This document shows, piece by piece, positions 47,329 to 58,399 of a stretch of 64,000 nt of DNA (within the stretch, counting starts at the first letter, position 1; the number at the start of each line of letters is the position of its first letter). The translations under genes were made by a program, and so were the position numbers. This DNA comes from Magnolia sinica (Eukaryota > Streptophyta > Magnoliopsida > Magnoliales > Magnoliaceae), in the NCBI RefSeq assembly GCF_029962835.1, contig NC_080573.1:90763501-90827500 (forward strand), read 5' to 3'. The notes beneath the pieces are model-generated. The model ran no database searches, was not told where the DNA came from, and worked only from the letters and a program-made list of their open reading frames with translations.

Positions 47329-50300
47329 TGTCATGCCCCAAACCTGGAGATCGGACTCATAGGAATCCCGATCATTAAATTCGGTGCCGACAGCCTCCGT
47401 AATACCCCATTCTTGGCTCCCAGCACAGCATACGCCAGATTTAGATCCTGGGACCCTACAAGGAGGATTTTTCCAATGTACATTTATCTCGTAAGAAGCA
47501 TAACCATAAGTTTACCCAAATCACAAGGGCAACATCATCATCACATATCCATTAATATAAATATTTGAATACAATGCTAAAAGGGAAATACATATGTCGA
47601 AATCAAAGCTCCATAAGACAGCTGCACGCTCCAAGCTCAACGTTGCTGCAACCTAATGCCACCTGCACACATCTATCGTTCATAAGCTTATAGAAAGCTT
47701 AGAGGGTGGTGAAAGTATGTGGACAAGATAAGTGTCAAGTATTCAATAAAGCCCATAAATCATACATCATCAAAATAAGTGGAAATGCTGACAAGATCAT
47801 GAATCATACAATATCAGAGTAAGCGGAAATATACTGGTAAGTCCATGAGTCATATAATATCAGAGTACGCAATGCAAATCATAATGAGCCAAATATCATA
47901 TACAGCGAATGCAATGCAATATGCAGATCCTACCAATCCGTCTAAGCCATATAAGTACAGAAACGTAGCAATCCAAAATGTCATATGCCGTGGATGAAAT
48001 GCAATATGCGATGCGAATGAAATGACCAAGCTGGAATGAAGTCGGGATGATAGTACATAGTATTGTAGGCTATGGGGTCCATCATAAGGGAATTCTTTCC
48101 AAACCAGTCCCATACCTAAATTTGGATAGTCAAACACAATATGGTAAACTCCTGATCTCAGGTTAGTTGCTCGCCCCAACCGAAATTCTGGCCATTGCAA
48201 AGGTACACATAGCAAATGGTTGCACACCACCAGCCCGAGTGGATAGTGAATGGATGAATGAATGAGTATGCAACTCCTGCTCAGTATCCTGCCAGCATAG
48301 TAGCCTGCCAACCATCGATAGCTTGCCCAGTGTGGTAGCTCGCCCAGGCCTCAGCCCCGCCCACATCACATCGCCCACATCAGCGTTCACCCACGTGCGC
48401 CTACCCACATGTATAACAGTGACGGGGTGTCATACTATCATGTCAGTCCTCATATCAAGTCTACATATCAGTACGATTCCTCTCTAGGGAATCACCAAGG
48501 TCTATTACACTCCACACTGACTGTCGTCTCCTTAGCCGCACAGCCCAGCGAGTGGAAGAGACCACACTATCCGCCTGACCAGTAGTCTACCAATACCTAC
48601 CCGGCTCGTCGATAACAGACCCATTTGCGAGCTGGTCAAACTCAGCCTAGCTTACCGCCCCCTCACTCGGGCGGATAAGGCCACACCCCCTCCCAACCGA
48701 CTACGACACAATGGGAGATGCGGCCTACTAGTATTCGGTACTTGGACGCTCATGTTCCACTCAGTCTAGACGTTGGGGCGTTTCCTAGCCTCGGAGGTTC
48801 TGGGACTTTTACCCAAGGACATCCTAAGTGCCCACAGTGCTAGAACCAAGTATTTTCGGTGTCCCATCTGGCCATCCACGATGTGCCTGTTTAGGCCACG
48901 GCCCTGATGTCACTAGGGCGTACAATGATCATGTCACACATATGTGAGATGCATGAGTCATACTGTATAGTCATGCAACAATCCCACGCGTACCACGCGC
49001 TCTGTGGGTAACTCTTACCCATGAGTCCCATAAATAATCTGCCCAATGGCATATGTAATGATCAGTCACTACGCATATCAAGCATACATATGATGTGTAT
49101 GGGCATGAGTCATGGAGTTACACTAAGCATGGTATAAAGTGATGAACTATCCTTACAAAAAAGATGGGCCTAGATGGCCTACACACCACAAGTGTCGGCC
49201 TATTAATGGGCCCTAAGGAGAGTTTATAATGCGGACATTTAACCATCATTACTCCCAAGGCACGACCTGTCATAAACATCATTACATAAACTATGGTGGA
49301 ATCACATATTGCAATGGACCTTGAGGACATCCCGTTGGGCCTCGACCCATGGGCCTTAAATACATCAAATGGGCACATCACATGGGCCTTATATTGATCA
49401 AATGGGCCACATCAATGGGTCATACCAATGGGCCTTATGTACATTGCAATGGGCTATAACCCATGGGCTTTGAATACATCACAATGGGCCTCATAACATG
49501 GGCCTCATATATATCAAGGTGGGCCTCAACAACAGGCCTCATACACATCAAGGTGGCCTCAACAACGGGCCTCATACACATCATGGTGGGCCTCAACAAT
49601 GGGCCATAAATATGGTAAGTGGGTCACACCACATGGGCCATAAATATGGCAAGTGGGCCACACCACATGGGCCATATGTATATCAAGTGGGCCACACCCA
49701 AATATAGGTGGTGATAAGGATTTTCACCATTAAAATTCCCAAGGGTCTAATGGTAGACGTTTAAACCCACGGTTTTCTATAATGTGGTCCACCTGATCCT
49801 AGATCTGTCTTATTTTTAATCCCAAGCCTTAAAAATTATCTAACAAAATGGTTGGATGGTTTGGATGCAACACATACATCATGGTGGGTCCCATAAGGAT
49901 GGACGGTGTGGAGAGAACACATACATCATTAGGTGGGTCCCACTATCCAGTGCTGTGGATGGTGTGGACAAAACACATGCACCATGGTGGGTTCCACCAT
50001 CCAATATCGTTGGTGGGTCCCACGTGGGGCCCACCATAACGTTAATTTTCCTTCCAATCTGTTAATAAGGTCATACAAACCTAGATAGAGAGGAAAAAAA
50101 ATTTTATAATGCTCCAAAACTTCTATCAACCCAAAAAGGGTTTCAATGGCAACCATCCAATCACATGGTTTCCTGCTGTGTGGGCCACCTGAGTTCCACA
50201 CGCGACTGATTTTTGGAAGGGGGCCCACTGCCCTAAAGGGCCCTTCAAATGCACAGCGTAGATGTTCAACGCACATCACGGTGGGGGCCACGCATGGGAA

Positions 50301-51987
50301 CTAAGTCCCTGGGCATTGTCCCATGCAGAAGTGTTAGAGGACGCGCTCATCCTCTGGACGAGCAGCAGCAGCAGCAGGCGCTGTTGGTCTCTTACTCTTG
50401 TATATTTTTTTTTGAAAAAATAGTAATCATGCAGTTTTTCATATGTGAGGCCTGCATCAGGTGAATCCGACCCAGCCATTACATTCCATGGCTCAAGACA
50501 GACCAAATAAGCCCAATATTTAGCATATTTCGGTGTATAGAAACATCAGGGTGGATTTCAATGGTAGAAAATATTGTTTTCTATGCTATGGCCCGCCAGA
50601 TAGTCGAATTGGCCTCATCTTTCGACTCAACGCCTAAAATGTGTATGGGAATGGGATGGATGGCGTGGATTAGATCAATACATCAAGGTGGGGTCTGCAT
50701 GAGCAGCCCACCCAAAAATCTTAAATATATATATTTTATTTTCGTTGTTGTGAGTAAATCCATTGTCTGTTAACGCTTCATTGAGCCCACGTCCAATGTC
50801 CCTGGACGTTGGATGGCTTGAATAAAAAAATCACGGTGGGGCCTACATAGACGTGGCCCACTTGATTTGGATCAATCTGATACTTGTGTTTCCCATCACC
50901 AAAGGGTAAGGTCCACATGGCTTGGACGGTGTAGATCCAACATGTCTATCAAGTGTGTCCCACGAAGGTGGACAACATGGAAACATTGCATACATCATGG
51001 AGCCAATAATTAATGGAAAAGAGAAAGAGAGAGGGAGAGGTACGTGATGATGGAGGGACCTCGGCACTATGGGCCCTCCCTTCCATGATTTACAACATGC
51101 ATCAAGTGAGTCCTATTACATATGGGCCAACCGATCAAAATCAATGGTGGAGATCCTTTCTCCACCAGAATGCAAGGTCTAGATGACCCTATCCATGTAA
51201 GGAAAATAAACATCATAATGGGGCCCATGGAGAATGGCCTCATCATGGGATGATCATGAGGATCAAGGTGGGCCATCGGCCACGCCTAGGGTCTAAAGTG
51301 AGATCCATACCATCAATCGGTAGGCCCCACTTGGCCCATCATCAAAACCATGCAATTTAGGCCTATAGAAACACCCACCGTTCGATCTTCTTGGTCCGAT
51401 GGAACGCTGATCTCCTTGTGCTTCACTTTGATGGAAGATGATGAGAAAGGAAGGGCTAGGATGATGAATCTTGGGGTGGGAAGTAGGCCACACAACACAT
51501 TTTTCTCTCTTGAAAATGGCTTGGACGTGCAGTACTTCTTGCTTGGAATTTTTGTGAAGAGAAAGAGAGAGAGAGAAGGGATGATTGTAAGGGATGATTG
51601 TATTTGACATGTATGGGTGTGTAAGAGAGAGGATGAGAGAGAGTTGACTTTGGGGTTGCTCTTGTACTTGACATGAGGTGATTGATTGATTGATGGGACA
51701 TGTTGTAAAGATTCTCTTGGGATTACAAATGCGCGGTGTTTTCCTCGAACTAAACGTGGGTCCACATCTTCTGGCCTGGGTATCGGATTGGTATGCAAGA
51801 TGCGGTGTTGAAACTACGGCGACGATGCAGTCGCAATAGTATAAGTCTTAGATTGAGCTAACTCAAATCTATGGAATAAACTTAGGGTCATGTGCAAACA
51901 TCGATTATCAGTCAGGAATTGTCAGAATTTGACGAGAAGGATCGCGGAAGTCTACCGAACGGTACAGACTAGGATACGGGCCTTACA
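47329..51987 (-). repeat. C 5' LTR
   Basis: 4659 bp, TGTCATGCCCC...CCTTACA on plus. Same order of sub-repeats as the 3' LTR, including the MITE-like stretch at about 50010-50210 and the GGGCCTCATACACATCA array at 49290-49700. Confidence 0.86.
49290..49700. repeat. GGGCCTCATACACATCA array in C 5' LTR
   Basis: Same units as 44260-44600, with one additional GGGCCATAAATATGG unit (49600-49650), so unit number changed after insertion. Confidence 0.8.
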
Positions 51988-51992
51988 GTCAC

Positions 51993-52400
51993 TCCAGTAG
52001 AAATCGGGCTACCAGTAGCTCGAACAGAGACGTTCAATGAACAAATGAACTCAGAGCTAATGGCGTTGAGTCTTGACCTTCTCGAGCAATGAGGAGAATA
52101 AGCTCGGATCTGAATCGCTATTCGCCAGCAGCAAGTGATGTATTTCTACAATTCCAGGGTGAAAATTAGGAGGTTCAGAACTAGTGACTTAGTCCTTCGA
52201 GGAACGTTCCAAAATACTAAGGAGCCATGATTAGGAACTTTGGGCCCGAACTGGGAATGACCCTCCGTAGTAATGAGTACAAGCCGACCCAGTTCCTACC
52301 GACTGGAAGATCTGGATGGTCAACTCCTGCCTCATCCATGGAATGCTGAACATCTTAATATCTATCGCCCTTAGTAGATTGACACGAAGATCACTATATA
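51993..52400 (+). pseudogene. integrase C-terminal part of the Tat element
   Basis: Directly after the right target duplication of C the frame reads PVEIGLPVARTETFNEQMN, the conserved continuation of the AYEAEAI block left at 7415 and 42244. It goes on with RQQQVMYFYNSRVK near 52115-52160 and a DLVLRGTFQNTKEP block near 52190, the usual C-terminal integrase sequence of Tat elements, then LGPNWE near 52245. Stops at about 52089 and 52098 are followed by more damage. This confirms both large insertions lie in one integrase gene. Confidence 0.87.
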
Positions 52401-52479
52401 TTGACCAGCCTCAAGATAGAACTAATAAAAATCTGATGCAGTCTGATTCCTATTAGGTCCACTGTGTCTACCAGGTCCG

Positions 52480-52640
52480 ACCAAGGTCCAATTTATAAGA
52501 TTCAACCTATGGTCGACCTAACTACAAGATTCGACCCCCATCCGATCTATCTACAGGATTCGATCTATCTATCAAATCCAGATTAAATCCAATCTATCTA
52601 CCAGATCTAACTCATCTATTGGATGCGATCTACTTATCTT
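52480..52640. repeat. short degenerate tandem repeat (ATCTATCTACMAGATYCGA-like)
   Basis: Imperfect units of about 18-20 bp (GATCTATCTACAGGATTCG and variants) in the untranslated region between integrase and the antisense ORF of the Tat element. Confidence 0.6.
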
Positions 52641-52789
52641 CGAAAAACCTACGAATGAACACATTATCTCAAAAAAGGAGTAACTTTCATTGATAAAGCC
52701 CTGAAGGGCATGTTTACATCGTTCTACATTATTTATTAAAAAAAAAAAAGAAGAAGACGACGAAGAAGAAGAAGTTGGTCTTTAAGCCT

Positions 52790-55700
52790 CAGGGGGCTAC
52801 TCGGGAGCTGCGTCATCACCAGATACGTCAGAGCCTGACTCAGTATCATCGAAGCCAGAGAGGTCTAACTCTGGAAAGGCCTCCTTCATAGTCTCAACAC
52901 ACTTTGAGAAGCCTAGCTAGTACAAAGAATTTCTATCATCCATGTACACCTGAGAAGACTAATATTCTTTGACGGTATCCTCTCGAGCTAAGGCAATATC
53001 TGCTCAGGTTTCTACCTTGATCTTATGGAGCTTTGCTTAGGTCTCCCCAAGCTTCGCCCCCACACCTTCGAGCTTCACCTTTAGCTCAGCCTCCCACCGA
53101 GCCGACTTATCAAAAGCCTATGTAAGAAGCTTCTTTGTGGCCTCCAACTAGGCCTCTAGAAAAGAAGCACGAGCTTGGGATTTTATGGCCTCAGATTCCT
53201 TCAGCACGAGCTTCTGATCAGCCTCGCACATTTTCCCTTGTAGCTGAGTGATGTCGCGATGCACCTTCAGCATGCAAGGGGCAAGCTACCAAGACACAGA
53301 GAGAAAGAATGAGCGAAGTCGAATGATTAGGGAGAAAAACGAACTACTTATGGAGACACACTTATCCCAATGAGGCTCTTCGTTATAGATGCGAGGATCG
53401 CATTTATAGAAGAATCCAACAAACGAAGGAACTCCTTCTTGGGCATGTTCTGATCTGCCCAAGACAGGAGCTCCTCAATAGCTCCGCGAATGCCTCACTC
53501 TTCCTCCTCCCGAACCTTCGAAGGACCATTAGAAGGTCAGCCAGTCTCTTCAGTCTCCATAAGCCAGGCCTCCATATAAGGCTCGGCAGCTCCGTGGACC
53601 TCAACCGCGGAGGCCTTTTCTTGAACAACCATCTCGACCGTCGCAACAGCAGCATCAGGGGCAGGTACCATAGTCGCTTCCCCATCTCCGACCTTCACAA
53701 CAACGGGGTAAGAAGGGCCAACCTTCCCCTTGCTTTTGGAGGAGGTCCTTGCCCTCTTGTTTTTTGGCGCTGCTACTTCCTCTAGGGAAGGCACCTGGAG
53801 CTTGGAGGTAGGCCTCAACAAAGGACAAGCTTCAGGAATTTCTGCGTCACAACAAGAGGAAACTTAGTAATGAAATTCCATGAAAATTTTCTAAGTCCTA
53901 AAGGTCGGCCAAGATTCTTACCGAAGCGCTTACCGGTGAGGGCGAGGTCTAAGCCTGACTTGAGCAACAATTCAGGCTGGAGAAGTACTCTCCAAGATCG
54001 TTCCTCCTTCGTTAACGACCTTACTCCCTTGATTCAAGCAACTAAGGACAAACTAAAACACGTTCTGACCAACTAAGGATGAACTGAGTCCGAGGAATGC
54101 CGACCTAGTTCAGTACATGCTGTGGGGACCAAGTGCTAATGGAAGGTTAGGTCGGCCACTTTCCAACATCTAGATGCCCAAAACCACTTGTCCCTCTGTT
54201 CACAACCCCAAGTGTAGGGTCGTGATGCAATAATAATCTCGGTGAGACCAAGGTCGAATCCATAAGGACTGAACTTGTGCATCTTCTAAAAGTAACTAGA
54301 ATTAGAACTAGAAGAAGATGAGAATCTAAATCTGGAATATTTGAGAGAGTAATTGTGATTAAAGTAATTAAAATTAGTGAATTTAAAGTTATGAACTAGG
54401 GTGTTAAGGATCCACTTATAGCAATTGGGAAGCTACCCTGCATAATTCAAGAACATAACTTGAATCAAAGTCCTATCCTATCCAATTGGTAAGAAGAGAT
54501 TTGTCAGATATCTGAACTTCTCATGAATCTAATCATCAATGGATGAGAGTGGTGAAGATTTGGAAGTAATTCCGTCACCTAACCATGCCCATGAGACAAG
54601 GCAAACAACAGGATTTACCAATCCTACAACCATTAATAAGAGAATTGTGAAAGTTAGGAAGGATTTCGTCACCCTACCATGCTCAAGGGACGATGGTGAA
54701 CAATGGGACTTACTAATTTCACAATCCCAATTCAGGACAAGAAGATATTTCAAGCTATCGCAGATATATTGTAATTTGTCACAACAAACCATTAAAAACT
54801 AAAATATTCATTCATAATCAAACTAGAATCCAAGAGAGTTTAACAAAACATGAATCAAAATGAAGCAAACATCCCAATCATGCTACAAGCTTACCTCTTA
54901 GCCCTAGCTAAGAGGTTTAGCTAACCATAGACATGATTGAACTAAAGACTCTTAAACAAAACAAAAGGTCCAGCTAAAGAAAAACAAGAAGAACTCCCAG
55001 ACGGTGGCTCCACCCTTTTGCTCCACTCCTTAAACCCTAGAAGATGCTTAGGGATGCCCTAGGACCCCTATTTATAGTTTTAGGCCTTAGACTTTTGTAT
55101 CGAGTAGAAATTTTCAGAAACCATCTCAAATTTACGCAGTCCGCGCAATTTTTATGTAACCCTTGACTGGTCATGGGCCATCCTCAAACGGTCGTGGACC
55201 ACCCATGACTGGTCGAGCAGGACAGAGATTTTGAGGTTTTACTCACTGGAGTTCGAGTCGAAGCACTTATCTGGACACTTTTCGATGACATCGAAGATGC
55301 TTCAATGGCATCGAAGTATCGCAGCCTATATACAGTGGGTGCAGGTAGGATTTTTGAATTTCACTTCTCTCTTCCTCCTCCGCACGTCCTTCATCTTGGA
55401 TCTTTAGTATGTGCATTCTTGATTCTTAGTTTCATCAGATCCATTCTTGGCTTTGGTGATTCTTGAGCGTTAAATCCATGCTTTTAACATCATTTTCAAT
55501 CCAAGCTCTTAAATTCACCTTGCAACACAAACATGATTAAAATAGAACATTAAGCATTATCATGTTCATAAAACTAAGTAATAAATAGGGTCTAATATGG
55601 AATATTTAACCCTCAACACCCTCCAATTCTTATTGGATGAGGGGGGATCAGTAACGAGTCTCTCTCCAGTCCCCTGCCAGGCAGAGAGATAATACCATCC

Positions 55701-56261
55701 AGGATGGAATTTATTCAGCTTCAACTGACATAAGTGGAGGAACTTCTCGACAGTGAGCTTGAGCTGCTCTAGCTCGGACCATAAGACTGCATAGCCAATC
55801 AATGCCCTCCACCTATTGGGGATCATCTGCCCCACTATCCTCTGCAGATGGAGCATAAGGTTACACTGAAGGGCGACTTAGAAAATGGCTACAGCACCCT
55901 CTGCAGGACTTTCAGGTAGCTCATCCAGCGAAGGAACCTGAAGACCCACTGACTCAAGGATATGGTACCCTAACCAAATCCATGCCAAGTCAGCCTCAGT
56001 TATAGTTGAAGCTACAGGACCCTTTATCCCCTCCTCGCCTATGGATTCCTTCGGGTCCTCTTCTTCCCCAAACAAACCACGTTCCACCCTAACCGGCCTC
56101 TCTGTCGGGGAACTCTCCATCACCCTTAATAACTGCGACACCCGAAAATCGACATCGGCCATCATCACCAACGGCGACGGTGGGTTCAACATGGGACGAA
56201 GGCTACTTGCCCCAATGTCGCTGCCAGAAGCCCCCTCCCGTGAGCTTGAAGAGTCAGACAT
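52790..56261 (-). pseudogene. antisense ORF of the Tat element (putative gypsy-type transposon domain)
   Basis: On the minus strand, start MSDSSSSREGASGS at 56261. The part with ITEADLAWIWLGYHILESVG near 56000-55960, the NRWRALIGYAVLWSELEQL block near 55820-55765 and the WYYLSAWQG...PPSSNKNWR block near 55690-55620 match the plant 'putative gypsy type transposon' domain, which is carried antisense between pol and the 3' LTR in Tat elements such as Grande. The SSNKNW block is cut by a solo LTR; coding resumes at 54191 with KWFWASRCWKVADL. A second piece (53821-53404) is rich in Lys, Glu and Ala, as in the tail of this protein. Stops and frame changes continue to 52790. Function of the family is unknown. 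Confidence 0.75.
54197..55618. mobile_element. 1.4-kb solo LTR inside the antisense ORF
   Basis: It starts TGTTCACAACCC and ends CCCTCAACA with a perfect target duplication CCCTC (54192-54196 and 55619-55623). The antisense ORF reads through once it is removed. Near the left end it has a GTCGAATCCATAAGGACT motif often seen in plant LTRs. 1422 bp, no coding sequence, orientation not certain. Family not recognised. Confidence 0.85.
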
Positions 56262-56792
56262 GGTGGCTTTTATAGATGTTGAGAGTCGCTAACAATGGAA
56301 GGAAAAAGAAATGAGGGGGCGAATAAAAAATGGAGCTCACTGGGGAAGAAATCACACCTAGTCACTGGAAATCGCCTCTATGGGTTATGGAAGACGATTG
56401 GAAGGGGAATAAAATGCAAATGGGCATATAAAGCGCATTAGGGCTTTCTTTATATAGGCAAGCTACAGGGTGACGCTCAAATGCGCCCATTAATGCGGGT
56501 TCCATACGACGTCCTCTCAACTACCCCCTCTCGACACGTGGTGCGACCCCATGCATTACTCAACCCAAATGTCGAGAATTGGCCACGTGTCATGTTCCCG
56601 TTGGTGTGACACCAAAACAGTGGCCTGGCAAACCACATGACCTCAAGCCACGAAACACCACCTCGACTATGCCGTATATAATTACTGACATGCCTCAACT
56701 ACTGTGTTGGCCGTCATACTTGGCATTTATGATAACGTAACCTGACCTAAGCTACATTTGACTTACTTCCCGAGCCTCTGGAAATCAACTCA

Positions 56793-56810
56793 AAAGTAAG
56801 GGGGGCTTAC
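56793..56810 (+). other. polypurine tract of the Tat element
   Basis: AAAGTAAGGGGGGCTTAC, immediately before the TGTTGGGGG start of the 3' LTR. Confidence 0.75.
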
Positions 56811-57662
56811 TGTTGGGGGAAAAATAGAACAACTTATGAAATGGACCAACTCTACAAACCAGCATAGACCCAATAGGTCTAAACCACTTAAGAGGCGTCT
56901 ACTGGCAAAGAAAGGTCAACCTTCAAGTACGTCAATACAACTGTAAGTCCACTTAAATAAGATACAACTGTAAGTCCACTCAAATGGCCGACCTATTGAA
57001 TAGGTCGGCATAATCATACGTCGGTTATAGGTAGGTTATAAGTCGACCTAAACCATAGGTTGGATATATCTCAGCCATATGTCGGCTAGGGGTCAACCCG
57101 ACCATAGGTCGGACATAGCTCAACCATAGGTCAACTTAACCTCTGACAAGGTAAATGCTGACTTGTCGAAAGGCTCAGCATTATCTACTTCTACTGTATC
57201 TGGTGCCCCCACCACCTGACCTTTTCCCGAACTAACAATCCAGGAATCCCTCCAACGGCCTGAAGATATCTTTCAAGATCTTTGGGAGATAAAATCAGAT
57301 CAAGAAGATCTCGCACAACCATAATCTCGAGCAGATCCCTGACAGATCTGGAAACTTGTGCAGGAAGATCTCTGACATATCAAGAATCCTAAATGAGAAA
57401 GACTTCCTACAGTGTGATCTTCCCTCTCATATAAATAGGGGTGCTCCTAGCCAATGTGAGGTACGCATACATATCCTTATACTCACTCATATAAACGACT
57501 GGTAACTCTTTTCCTCAAGATCATCTCCTACAAAGACCCAAGATCCTGACTTAGGCATCGGAGGGTCCCTTATACTAGCTAGGTTCTCCTTTGTCTCTTA
57601 CTTTCTTCCGTGTAGGTCACAGTGGGTTTACTAAGGAGAGTCTATCGGAAACTGCATCAACA
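56811..57662 (+). repeat. 3' LTR of the Tat element
   Basis: 852 bp, starting TGTTGGGGG and ending GCATCAACA. It contains repeated AGGTCGG/CCATAGGTC motifs (56985-57140) and a TATA box. It marks the right edge of the nest; host sequence begins at 57663 (ATGGC would be the target duplication; the left copy is outside the window). Confidence 0.8.
57430..57438 (+). promoter_or_regulatory. TATA box of the Tat 3' LTR
   Basis: TATAAATAG, about 620 bp into the LTR. It points toward the flanking reductase exon about 970 bp away, so read-through transcription is possible. Confidence 0.6.
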
Positions 57663-58081
57663 ATGGCGAAAAACAAAGAAAAGGTAAGAATCTTCTAAAG
57701 CTATCATGATATGATGGTATTACTTTGTGCATATTAATGGAAAATGGATGATTGATGGGTTTTAAATATATCTTCTTCTTTTTTCTTTTTCTTTTTTTTT
57801 GCAGTTTGTTTTTTTTTTTTCAAAAATTTTAAGAGAATCATATAAAAATAATCCTACAGTTTTAGGCTACCATTTGTGATTCAGTAGAGTCTATCCCTTG
57901 TTATGGTTAGCAATACGATAATAAATTTGACAACATTATCAAGTACAGTGTTTTGTGTTATCTACTCTCAAGGTAATAGGAGGTGCATATTCAAGGAGCT
58001 TGTATCTTAACTTTTGCCATACCAAACAGTCCAATACATGTTATCGTCTAAAGCTACGAATAGATTCTAATTCTTGTAAGT
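57663..58081. other. AT-rich host flank, no gene seen
   Basis: Intergenic sequence with T runs at 57776-57800 and 57806-57820. I see no exon with support. Confidence 0.6.
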
Positions 58082-58330
58082 TCTTCTCTTTTGTTTTCTC
58101 TAATACTCTACTTAGATTGTTACACCCTGAATAGAAAATCCCATGAAGCTAATATATTCTAAAATTTGGAAGTCTCTCTTTTGCTTTTTCCAAAACCCTA
58201 CTTAGATTGTTACACCCCGAATAGAAAATCCCATGAAGCTAATACATTCTAAAATTTGGAAGTTTCTCTTTTGTTTTCTCCAACACCCTACTTAATTAGA
58301 TTATTACAACCTGAATATAAAATCCATGGT
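58082..58330. repeat. 90-bp tandem repeat, about 2.7 copies
   Basis: CTTAGATTGTTACACC recurs at 58111 and 58201 (exactly 90 bp) and as a diverged copy at about 58291. Each unit carries TCTCTTTTG and GAATAGAAAATCCC. It lies immediately upstream of the reductase TATA box. Confidence 0.93.
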
Positions 58331-58347
58331 TGTTGGGTGGTTTACAC

Positions 58348-58354
58348 TATAAAT
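58348..58354 (+). promoter_or_regulatory. candidate TATA box of the reductase gene
   Basis: TATAAAT, 52 bp upstream of the chosen ATG; the third copy of the 90-bp repeat ends just before it. Confidence 0.5.
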
Positions 58355-58399
58355 GGCAAGAGGACACTAGATAAAATCACCAAGGTCAGAGAGAGAGAG

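Larger units (their letters stand above)
42245..51987 (-). mobile_element. Element C: non-autonomous giant-LTR retrotransposon, minus orientation
   Basis: On plus it starts TGTCACACCCC and ends GATACGGGCCTTACA, the inverse of the B-family ends. Flanks ATCAC (42240-42244) and GTCAC (51988-51992) differ by one transition, and the Tat integrase frame continues correctly after them. It has a 3' LTR (42245-46949, 4705 bp), an internal region of 379 bp (46950-47328) and a 5' LTR (47329-51987, 4659 bp). As in B2 there is no gag or pol. Homology to B2 in the LTR start (CAAGAGAAATATCCC region, inverted near 46670-46690), primer site and trailer shows one family with the same design. Confidence 0.86.
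1..57662 (+). mobile_element. Tat-lineage Ty3/Gypsy retrotransposon, host of the whole nest (5' end off-window)
   Basis: The pieces 1-1968, 5368-7415, 42236-42244, 51993-54196 and 55624-57662 read as one element once the four insertions and their target duplications are removed; together they make about 8.3 kb. Order seen: gag end, protease, RT, RNase H, a second RNase H, integrase, an antisense ORF, polypurine tract and 3' LTR. A second RNase H and an extra ORF downstream of integrase are hallmarks of the Tat lineage. The reading frame resumes in register across the insertions at 1969, 7416, 42245 and 54197, which is the main support for this reconstruction. Many in-frame stops show that it is dead. 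The 5' LTR and most of gag lie left of the window. Confidence 0.88.

Noticed and set aside
54529-54802. Two 87-codon ORFs on opposite strands
   Set aside because: Both lie inside the 1.4-kb solo LTR and show no recognisable family; open by chance.
57663-57683. Possible short first exon (ATGGCGAAAAACAAAGAAAA then GTAAGA)
   Set aside because: Only seven codons, no continuation found, and the first five bases are better explained as target duplication of the Tat element.
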